Below, one piece after another: positions 7,861-14,193 of a stretch of DNA of 44,814 nucleotides. The notes under the pieces were generated by a model. It had not been told where the DNA came from. It was given only the letters and a program-made list of their open reading frames with translations, and did not search any database. Position 1 is the first letter of the stretch; each line of letters opens with the position of its first letter. Position numbers and translations under genes: made by a program. The stretch covers positions 1 through 44,814 of the forward strand of contig NZ_JAACYW010000067.1 in the NCBI RefSeq assembly GCF_015356825.1, written 5' to 3'. Source of the DNA: Catenulispora rubra (GTDB taxonomy: Bacteria > Actinomycetota > Actinomycetes > Streptomycetales > Catenulisporaceae).

Positions 7861-9273
7861 TCAGCCCTGGTCATTCGCCTCGGCGGCGACCAGGGCGTCG
7901 ACGTCCGCCTGGGTCTCGGCCCGCGCCTGGAACTGAAGGCTCACGCCGAAGGTCAGGTCACCGCCTCCCCCGAGCGACTGGACCACCGCCGCCGCATCCG
8001 GGTCCTGACATGAGAGGTTCTTCGGGCGATCGACCGGAAGCTTGGCGGTGACCTCGCACTGGCCGGCCGGTTGTCTCCCGACGGTGACTTTGGCCGTCAC
8101 ATCGACGACGACGGCATCGGTCGGGGCCGAGGCGACGACGCTGTTGACGGATACGGTGCATGTACTGTCCGAGCAGTACAGTTTCGGATCTTCGCCGTAT
8201 TGGAAGACGACGCCGAGGTCGAGCGCGTCGGTGAGCGTCTTGGTCTGGTCGATCAGGCCGGCGAAGAAGGTTGTCACAGAGGTTTGCGATACGGCGTCGA
8301 TCTCCGTGGGCTGCCCGGGCTGCGCGGTCGGCGGGACCAGGCGGAGCACGCGGTAGGGCTGCGTGGTCGAGATGTAGAGCACGCCTGCGGAGGTGGTCAC
8401 CGGCGTCGCCGGATCGCGTTGTGTGCTCTGTGCAGTCGACGGCGGGAAGCCAGTGTCCTGAGACGTCAGCACGGACTGCAGCGAGGCCGCCAGGTTCCCC
8501 GCTGAAGCCAGACCGGACGGCAGCTGCGCCTCCAGGGCGCTGTCGCCGGTGACCCACTTCCCCCGCACCGAGGCCGCCGTCGCGCCCGAGGGCAGCGTCC
8601 CCAGCAGGCGGACCGACGCCGGGTCGGCGGCCTTGAAGTAGGTCCGGCCGCCGACCTCCAGGACACCGAGCTCCCCGCCGCCGAGCTCGATGGCGCCCTG
8701 CGCATCGCCGCCGGACGTGACCGTCAGCTGCCAGGAGGCACCGTCGGGCGCCAGTCCGGTGTAGTGCAGCAGGGACTGCGTGGACAGGTTCGCGAGTGCT
8801 TGGGCGACCGGAGATTGGTCAGTACCCTGTGATACCGACGGCTGGTCCGGCGTGCTGGTCGGAGCCTGCGCGCGGACTTGCGTTCCCGTCCGCAGCGCCA
8901 TGGCGGTCGCTGCGACCGCAAGGACTACGACCACAGCTCCGGCGCCCACGGCGACCAGGCGCCGGGTGAGCGGCTGGCTGCTCGGCGTGGGCGGCCCAGC
9001 TGGCACGGCGATTCGTGTGTTCGCCGGTGCGACCGGCCTGGCGACCCAAGGCGTCCGGGGCGCTGCCGTCACCGGAGGCAGAGGCGCTGACCCCACCATC
9101 GAACCCTGATTCGCAGCCGCGAGCCCGATCGCCGTCAGCCGCTTCACCTTGCCCTCGGCCGCGATCGGCGGCGGCGTGCCCAACTGCGGCGGCACGGCGC
9201 GCGGCGTCCGTTCCCAGATCGGCAGATCCGGGCGCGGGGCCCCGGGTTCCGTGCTCGGGTGTGGGCCGTCCAT
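7861..9273 (-). CDS. Membrane-anchored exported protein of unknown function
   Basis: The 470-residue protein has a ~105-residue Pro/Ala-rich cytoplasmic N-terminus, one membrane helix (LVAVGAGAVVVVLAVAATAMAL, ~106-127 region) and a large extracellular part. The latter has the rhythm of LppX/LprG-like lipoproteins (TYFKAADPASVRLLGTLPSG; GKWVTGDSALEAQL) and ends with a cysteine-bearing domain (LYCSDSTCTVSV, GQCEVTAKL, NLSCQDP). I do not recognise a precise family. The start is ATG 9273, with GGGAGGT six bases upstream; a longer frame from 9297 lacks a ribosome-binding site. It is divergent from the VWA gene, sharing a palindrome, which ties it to the phospho-signalling island. It could be a ligand- or lipid-binding sensor or a kinase substrate. 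Confidence 0.8.
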   Translation of the reverse strand: MDGPHPSTEPGAPRPDLPIWERTPRAVPPQLGTPPPIAAEGKVKRLTAIGLAAANQGSMVGSAPLPPVTAAPRTPWVARPVAPANTRIAVPAGPPTPSSQPLTRRLVAVGAGAVVVVLAVAATAMALRTGTQVRAQAPTSTPDQPSVSQGTDQSPVAQALANLSTQSLLHYTGLAPDGASWQLTVTSGGDAQGAIELGGGELGVLEVGGRTYFKAADPASVRLLGTLPSGATAASVRGKWVTGDSALEAQLPSGLASAGNLAASLQSVLTSQDTGFPPSTAQSTQRDPATPVTTSAGVLYISTTQPYRVLRLVPPTAQPGQPTEIDAVSQTSVTTFFAGLIDQTKTLTDALDLGVVFQYGEDPKLYCSDSTCTVSVNSVVASAPTDAVVVDVTAKVTVGRQPAGQCEVTAKLPVDRPKNLSCQDPDAAAVVQSLGGGGDLTFGVSLQFQARAETQADVDALVAAEANDQG

Positions 9274-9335
9274 CGCACCTCCCAGTCGGCAGCGCATACG
9301 AACTCTGATGGCCGTCAGGCTAGGGCGCCGCGCTC

Positions 9336-9347
9336 AGGACCGGTCCT
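9336..9347. promoter_or_regulatory. 12-bp palindrome AGGACCGGTCCT, copy 2
   Basis: This is identical to 6006-6017 and again lies almost exactly midway between divergent starts (9273 minus and 9407 plus). Two exact copies in the two divergent promoter regions of one island are unlikely by chance and suggest a shared operator. Confidence 0.6.
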
Positions 9348-9406
9348 CTGCGCGCTTGCCTAGCCTGCTGCGCAGCGCTGGTAATCGCGAATGGGAGGGG
9401 ATCGGG

Positions 9407-10087
9407 ATGTCCGAGGCAAGAGGTGTGCTGCTGCCGGCCTACGTGCTGGTCGACGAGTCGGCGTCGATGGGGCCTTATGTGGACGACCTGTCCGCCGGGC
9501 TGATCTCGCTGTGTGAGGAACTGCGGGCCGCGCCGATGCTGGCGGCGAAGCTGCGGCTGGCGGTGCTGGGGTTCTCGGACGACGTCCGGGTGCACCTGGC
9601 GGTGGCCGACATGCGGGTGGAGACGAACCTGCCGCGGGTGACGGTGCGCGGCAGCACCAACTACGGCGCGGCGTTCTCCGACCTGGCCGGACGCATCCCC
9701 ACCGACGTGCGCTTCCTGCGCGACGAAGGCTACAAGGTGCACCGTCCGGTGGTGTTCTTCCTCAGCGACGGCCAGCCCACCGACTTCGGCTGGAAGCGGT
9801 CGCTGGCCAAGCTCACCGACCGGCAGAAGATGCCGGCCGCGCCGAACATCATCGCCTGCGGCATGGGGTCGGCTGAGCGCAAGACCATCGCCGAGGTGGC
9901 GTCCCGGCCGGAGTTCGGGTTCATCGCCGAGCGCGGCGCCGACCTCGGCAAGGCGATCTCAGAGTTCTTCCACGCGCTGACCGCGAGCCTGATCGCGTCC
10001 AGCCAGGCGCTGAACTCGGACAACCCGCAGCTGGTGGTCACCAAGCCCGAGGGGTTCTCCATCGTGCTGGACGAGGTCACGCCGTGA
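9407..10087 (+). CDS. VWA-domain protein, TerY-like
   Basis: The 226-residue product is a single von Willebrand factor A domain. The metal-ion-dependent adhesion site is visible: DESASM near residues 15-20 (D-x-S-x-S), the threonine in RGSTNYGAAF, and the aspartate in FFLSDGQPTD. Its length and layout match TerY-type proteins, which act with a PP2C phosphatase and a kinase-like protein. ATG 9407 is chosen because GGGAGGGG lies 7 bases upstream. Its stop overlaps the start of the phosphatase gene, so the two are translationally coupled. No signal peptide is present, so it acts in the cytoplasm, probably as an adaptor or scaffold that binds metal and protein partners. Confidence 0.9.
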   Translation: MSEARGVLLPAYVLVDESASMGPYVDDLSAGLISLCEELRAAPMLAAKLRLAVLGFSDDVRVHLAVADMRVETNLPRVTVRGSTNYGAAFSDLAGRIPTDVRFLRDEGYKVHRPVVFFLSDGQPTDFGWKRSLAKLTDRQKMPAAPNIIACGMGSAERKTIAEVASRPEFGFIAERGADLGKAISEFFHALTASLIASSQALNSDNPQLVVTKPEGFSIVLDEVTP

Positions 10088-11025
10088 TGCCGAGCCCGGC
10101 CGGAACGGCTGTACCGGACGACACCGCGCCGTGGCCCCGGATCACGGTCGACATCGCAGGGCCCGAATTCGAGCCGCGCCCGCCCGAGCAGTTCGCGTTC
10201 GACTTCCCGGACACCGAGTGCGACGGATGGTCGACCCCTGACTTCACCGTCCGCTCCGCCTCGGTGCGCGGGGCCAGCCACCGCTACTCGCGCAAGCCGC
10301 GCCAGGACGCGGCGCGGGTCGCCGTGCACGAGGACTCGGGGGCCGTGGTGTTCGCCGTCGCCGACGGGGTCTCCGGCGCGACCGACTCGCAGCTCGGCGC
10401 GCTGGAGGCGTGCCGGGCCGCGATGGAGCGGCTGCTGTACCTGCTCTCGCAGGACGCGGGTGGCACGCGGGGCGGGACGCTGGACCTCGACAGCGTCGCG
10501 CACCACGCCGCCGAGCGGCTGCGGCAGCTCTCGGCGTGGCGGTTGGGCAGCAGCGATCCGCAGAGCTCGGCGGTGGCCGCGGGCTGGTACGCCACGACGC
10601 TGGTCGCCGGGATCCTGCAGCAGGAGCCGACCGGGCCGCGGGTGCGCGTCTGCCGGATCGGGGACTCCGGCGCCTGGCTGCTGGACCGCGCGACGGGTTC
10701 CTACCACGCGCTGTTCGGGACGAAGACGGGTTCTGACACCGACCTGGTGTCCAACGCGGTGCGGCCGCTTCCGCACGTCCCCGATCCGGTCGAGCAGACC
10801 ACCGAGCACCTGACCGCCAACGAGGTGCTGCTCATCGGCACCGACGGTTTCGGGGACCCGCTCGGCGACGGGGACGGCCTGGTCGGCGCGCTGTTCGCGC
10901 GGCACCTCGCGGTGCCGCCGTCGCCGCTGCGGATGGCGCACGTCCTGGACTTCTCGCGCGAGACCTTCGACGACGACCGGACGCTGGTCGCGGTCTGGCC
11001 GCGCTCCCCGGGAGGCGCGCCGTGA
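10084..11025 (+). CDS. PP2C-family Ser/Thr protein phosphatase
   Basis: The 313-residue protein carries the PP2C metal-binding motifs in order: RQDAARVAVH, VFAVADGVSGATDS (DG), a WYATTLVAGIL strand, CRIGDSGAWLLD, LIGTDGFGDPLGDG and the terminal DDRTLVAVW. These aspartates would bind Mn/Mg and hydrolyse phosphoserine and phosphothreonine. A ~50-residue N-terminal extension (PPEQFAFDFPDTECDGWSTP) precedes the domain. Translation starts at GTG 10084 or ATG 10087, overlapping the VWA stop; its own stop overlaps the kinase start at 11022. This places reader, eraser and writer genes in one operon. Confidence 0.92.
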   Translation: MMPSPAGTAVPDDTAPWPRITVDIAGPEFEPRPPEQFAFDFPDTECDGWSTPDFTVRSASVRGASHRYSRKPRQDAARVAVHEDSGAVVFAVADGVSGATDSQLGALEACRAAMERLLYLLSQDAGGTRGGTLDLDSVAHHAAERLRQLSAWRLGSSDPQSSAVAAGWYATTLVAGILQQEPTGPRVRVCRIGDSGAWLLDRATGSYHALFGTKTGSDTDLVSNAVRPLPHVPDPVEQTTEHLTANEVLLIGTDGFGDPLGDGDGLVGALFARHLAVPPSPLRMAHVLDFSRETFDDDRTLVAVWPRSPGGAP

Positions 11026-13013
11026 CCTCGGGGACCCGCACCGTGGAGCACGCGAACCTCCAGCTCGGCGGCCTGCTCGGGCGCGGCGGCCAGGGCGCGG
11101 TCTACCCGGTCGCGAACCGGAAGATCAACGAGGCGGTGAACGGCGGCTGGGAGGTCGTCTACAAGGAGTACAACGCCGCCACGCTGGCCCTGCTCGACGC
11201 CGACGCGCTGCGCGGCATGGTGGATCTGCTCGGCGGCCTGGACGCCGACGACGCGCGCTGGATGTGCGACAAGACCGCGTGGCCGGTCGCGGTGGTCGAG
11301 CAGGCGGGGCAGGTGCGCGGGTTCCTGATGCGCGCGGTGCCGGACCGGTTCCGGTTCAGCATGCGGAGCCTGGCCGGGACGACGTCGTCGAAGACGGTGC
11401 TGACGAACCTGGAGTTCCTGCTCAACGACGAGGCCTACATCGCCGGGATCGGGCTGGCCGTCAGCCCGCGGGACCGGCTCGAACTGCTGGCCGACCTGGC
11501 CACGACACTGGACCGGCTGCACCGGATGGGGATCGCGGTCGGCGACATGTCGCCGCGGAACCTGTTGTTCTGCATCGGGAAGGACGCGGGCTTCTTCCTC
11601 ATCGACTGCGACGCCATGCGGCTGCACGGTGTCAGCGCCCTGCCACAGGTCGAGACGCCGGACTGGCAGGCGCCGGCCGGCGAGGAGCGGGCGACCGGCG
11701 CGACGGACGTGTACAAGTTCGGGCTGGTGGCCGTCCGGGTCGCGGCCGGGGACCAGGCCACGACCGATCCGGCGCGGCTCGCGGCGATGGGCGGCGGGCT
11801 CGGGGATCTGGCGCGGTCGAGCTTGGACGCGGACGCGGGTCAGCGGCCTGCGACGGCGGGGAAGTGGATCGGGGAGCTGAGGGCTGCGGCGCGGACGGCT
11901 CCGGTTGTCGCGCCGAGCGTGTCGGCGCCGTCGGCATCGTCTTCGTCTTCGTCTGGGTCGACACCGTCGGCTGCGAAAACGCCGCCGGTCTACAAGGCAC
12001 GCAAGCCGGTCGGGAAGCTGGTCGGCCGGTTCGCCGGGCTGGTCACCGCGGCGGTGGTCGTCCTGGCGATCGCGCTGAACAGCAACCACAGTTCGAGCGC
12101 CGCCGTGACGAGCGGCGGATCCGGGTCGGGCGGCGCGTACACGTCGACCACTTCCGGCGGCGACGCCTCAGGCGGATCTGACGCCACGGGCGGCACCGGG
12201 AGCGGCGGTTCGAGCGTGACCGGCGGAACCACCGGCTACGTCCCACCACCGGTGACGACGTCGTCGGCCGACAGCGGCGGCGTCACGGGCTCGGGCACCA
12301 CCGGCGCATACACCCCGCAGCCGCCGCCTCCCCCGCCGGACCTCATCAAGACCCTGCAGATCGGCGACTGCGTCTATGACAGCAACCCGTCCACGGCATC
12401 GAACGCGAAGCTGTCCTCGGCCGCCTGCGTCCCGGGCTCCTTCAAGATCGTCGGCGCCTTCGACAACACCACGGACATGAACTCCTGCACCAACGTCGGC
12501 CAGGTCTCGCAAACCGTGTCCTCCCCGACCGACGACCGCGTGGTCTGCCTGAGCTACCAGTCGAACGGCACCGCCTACTGGGCCACACCGGGCCAGTGCG
12601 TCTACGGCCTGAACGGCGCCGGCAACTCCTGGAGCACAGAGGCCTGCCAGACCGGCAACTTCAAGGTCGTGGCCCGCTACCCGCAGACCACCGACAAGAG
12701 CCGCTGCCCCGCCTGGCCGCAAAGCAACGAGAGCTACAGCTACCCCAACTCCGACTCGGGCCTGTCCGTCCTCCTCTGCCTGCAGATGAACTACCCCGAC
12801 GCACTCGGCAACGCCGAGCAGAACGAGTGCCTGGTGAAGAACGGCGACACCTTCACCAACGTCGACTCCTGCCCGAGCTCCAACGTGATCGTCTCCGGCC
12901 GCACCGGCACCTACGACGACCCGTCCTTCTGCGGCCACGACGGCGCGTCCTGGTGGCGCCCCTCCGAGTTCCCAGAACTGGGATACACCGTCTGCTGGCG
13001 CTGGAAGCAGTAG
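11022..13013 (+). CDS. Divergent membrane-spanning protein kinase with repeated Cys ectodomain
   Basis: Residues ~10-290 are a kinase-like domain: GRGGQGAVYPV glycine loop, VVYKEYN lysine, AVGDMSPRNLLF in place of HRDxKxxN, and IDCDAMRL in place of DFG. The catalytic Asp, Asn and metal-binding Asp are kept, but the HRD His-Arg and the loop Lys are lost, as in kinases of VWA-PP2C triads. Then come a Ser-rich linker, one membrane helix (FAGLVTAAVVVLAIAL, ~338-353), a Gly/Ser/Thr spacer, and a ~220-residue C-terminus with about three repeats of the pattern C-V...C....F.VV.....D...C......VCL, resembling the LppU/SCO3897 fold. The start GTG overlaps the PP2C stop. A terminator follows at 13031. 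Confidence 0.87.
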   Translation: MTSGTRTVEHANLQLGGLLGRGGQGAVYPVANRKINEAVNGGWEVVYKEYNAATLALLDADALRGMVDLLGGLDADDARWMCDKTAWPVAVVEQAGQVRGFLMRAVPDRFRFSMRSLAGTTSSKTVLTNLEFLLNDEAYIAGIGLAVSPRDRLELLADLATTLDRLHRMGIAVGDMSPRNLLFCIGKDAGFFLIDCDAMRLHGVSALPQVETPDWQAPAGEERATGATDVYKFGLVAVRVAAGDQATTDPARLAAMGGGLGDLARSSLDADAGQRPATAGKWIGELRAAARTAPVVAPSVSAPSASSSSSSGSTPSAAKTPPVYKARKPVGKLVGRFAGLVTAAVVVLAIALNSNHSSSAAVTSGGSGSGGAYTSTTSGGDASGGSDATGGTGSGGSSVTGGTTGYVPPPVTTSSADSGGVTGSGTTGAYTPQPPPPPPDLIKTLQIGDCVYDSNPSTASNAKLSSAACVPGSFKIVGAFDNTTDMNSCTNVGQVSQTVSSPTDDRVVCLSYQSNGTAYWATPGQCVYGLNGAGNSWSTEACQTGNFKVVARYPQTTDKSRCPAWPQSNESYSYPNSDSGLSVLLCLQMNYPDALGNAEQNECLVKNGDTFTNVDSCPSSNVIVSGRTGTYDDPSFCGHDGASWWRPSEFPELGYTVCWRWKQ

Positions 13014-13030
13014 GCGGGGGCGAATGAAGG

Positions 13031-13063
13031 CCGGCCTGCTCCCGAGCGCGGGGAGCAGGCCGG
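13031..13063. terminator. Strong hairpin, possibly bidirectional terminator
   Basis: A perfect 13-bp stem CCGGCCTGCTCCC / GGGAGCAGGCCGG (13031-13043, 13051-13063) has a 7-base loop. It lies 18 bases after the kinase stop and also downstream of the convergent small peptide frame at 13088, so it could end both transcripts. Confidence 0.75.
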
Positions 13064-13087
13064 TTCAGCAGACAGACAAGGGGCGGC

Positions 13088-13147
13088 TCAGCCTCCGAAG
13101 AAAATGATCATGTGGCTGATAAAAACGCAGACATGGCAGATGTTCAC
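13088..13147 (-). CDS. Candidate 19-residue hydrophobic peptide (SHP-like)
   Basis: On the minus strand, GTG 13147 opens a 19-codon frame encoding MNICHVCVFISHMIIFFGG. AAGGAG (plus-strand CTCCTT at 13159-13164) lies 11 bases upstream, and 14 of 19 codons end in G or C although the surroundings are AT-rich. The hydrophobic C-terminus ending in IIFFGG recalls the SHP pheromones of streptococcal Rgg systems, whose mature forms end in IIVGG. The two cysteines could instead suggest a modified peptide. It is followed by the hairpin at 13031-13063 and lies opposite a double-HTH regulator. Without homologues this could still be a chance frame. Confidence 0.35.
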   Translation of the reverse strand: MNICHVCVFISHMIIFFGG

Positions 13148-13312
13148 GGGCGAATTAACTCCTTATTTCAGCGAATGGCGCTCGCATCGCTCCCCGCCAA
13201 CGATGATGCCTCATTCTATGACCCAACCGGAGTGCGAAATGACAAAGCCGGTAACTTTTCGGTCTCGCTGTGCAGCACGGAATGAGTAAAGAAGCTTGCT
13301 TGCTCAAAACTA

Positions 13313-13326
13313 TTGATCAAGATCAA
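13313..13326. promoter_or_regulatory. Dyad TTGATCAAGATCAA
   Basis: Six-base arms TTGATC / GATCAA flank AA in the AT-rich region between the small peptide and the HTH gene. A related TTGAT...ATCAA dyad follows at 13396. They could be operators of the adjacent regulator. Confidence 0.4.
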
Positions 13327-13395
13327 GTCGCATGATGCCGGTAGTGTCAGAGTATTCGGTGTCATGTCGCAGGTGTCGGTCTTGTTCGGCAGTAG

Positions 13396-13408
13396 GTTGA
13401 TGATCAAC
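13396..13408. promoter_or_regulatory. Dyad GTTGATGATCAAC
   Basis: A perfect 13-base odd palindrome (GTTGAT-G-ATCAAC) shares the TTGAT/ATCAA half-sites with 13313-13326 but has a shorter spacer. Confidence 0.4.
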
Positions 13409-13473
13409 TCATTGCTCTGGTTTATTACGATCCAGGCTGGGCACAGGGCCCCTCGGTCCTATGTAGGTCGAGA

Positions 13474-13497
13474 GCATGTCCGGCATACGAGACATGC
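13474..13497. promoter_or_regulatory. Inverted repeat just upstream of the HTH gene
   Basis: GCATGTC (13474-13480) and GACATGC (13491-13497) are perfect inverted arms ten bases apart, ending eleven bases before the HTH start codon. The placement fits an autoregulatory operator. Confidence 0.45.
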
Positions 13498-13507
13498 GAG
13501 GTGTTGA

Positions 13508-14035
13508 ATGCAGCTGCGGCGCGCAACCGGGTCACGACGACGACTGACCGAGATCCAATCAGAGTTACTGGTCGCCAGACGTACCGCCGGGCTCGCGCAG
13601 CTGACCCTCAGCGACTGGCTGGGCGTTGCCAGCCGCACCCTTCGCGACTGGGAAAAGGGCTACGACTCGCCAAGCTTGAGGCATTTGATCGGCTGGGCAT
13701 ATGCACTTGAATTCCGGCTTGCGGCCGTGGATCAGCTTAAGACTCCGGAATTATTGCCGGTGATGCTCGAGGACGGGGAATCCCTCGAGCTACACGAAAT
13801 GCGGCGACTGACCCAACTGCTGCGGACCAAGCGGAGAGAACGCAAGATCTCGCAAGGCGATCTGGCCTTGCTCCTCGGGGTCAGCAGATCCTCGATCCAG
13901 CGCTGGGAAGACTCCGAGAAGTTCCCGCAGCCCATCGCGCTCATCGCCTGGGCCGGCCGCCTGGAGTACTCCGTCGAACTGAATCAGGCCACGAATGTAG
14001 TCGATGCGCCACAGTTGCGACCCAATGGGGAATAA
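13508..14035 (+). CDS. Double helix-turn-helix (XRE-like) regulator
   Basis: The 175-residue protein contains two tandem XRE-type HTH domains: residues ~18-75 (LVARRTAGLAQLTLSDWLGV, SRTLRDWEKGYDSPS) and ~98-155 (LLRTKRRERKISQGDLALLL, SRSSIQRWEDSEKFPQ). The matching endings (HLIGWAYALEFRLAAV; ALIAWAGRLEYSVEL) suggest an internal duplication. Two DNA-binding domains in one chain would let a monomer grip a dyad. No effector domain is present, so it may be a constitutive repressor or work with a partner. GAGGTG lies just before ATG 13508. Base composition is lower in GC than its neighbours, hinting at transfer. It precedes the SARP regulator by ~160 bp. Confidence 0.85.
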   Translation: MQLRRATGSRRRLTEIQSELLVARRTAGLAQLTLSDWLGVASRTLRDWEKGYDSPSLRHLIGWAYALEFRLAAVDQLKTPELLPVMLEDGESLELHEMRRLTQLLRTKRRERKISQGDLALLLGVSRSSIQRWEDSEKFPQPIALIAWAGRLEYSVELNQATNVVDAPQLRPNGE

Positions 14036-14037
14036 CC

Positions 14038-14054
14038 TTGACATCTAGTTGACT
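14038..14054 (+). promoter_or_regulatory. Direct TTGAC repeats with 11-bp pitch before the SARP gene
   Basis: TTGAC occurs at 14038 and 14049, exactly one helical turn apart, about 140 bp upstream of the SARP start. SARP regulators typically bind heptameric direct repeats with 11-bp pitch, so this may be an autoregulatory site; TTGACA could alternatively be a -35 element. A GCTCTAGAGC palindrome follows at 14120-14129. Confidence 0.4.
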
Positions 14055-14193
14055 CATGAAGCACTAGTACCGGGCCTGGCGGGGCTGCTTTCCGACTCGC
14101 CACGTTTTGGCGTTATTTAGCTCTAGAGCCTGATTACGGCGGGTGCAACCATGGGTACTGAGCAACGTCCTGCAGTGCGTGAGGGGAGCACCC

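Noticed and set aside
13104..13289. A 61-codon plus-strand frame in the AT-rich region
   Set aside because: No ribosome-binding site and no codon bias; it is opposite the better supported 19-codon frame.
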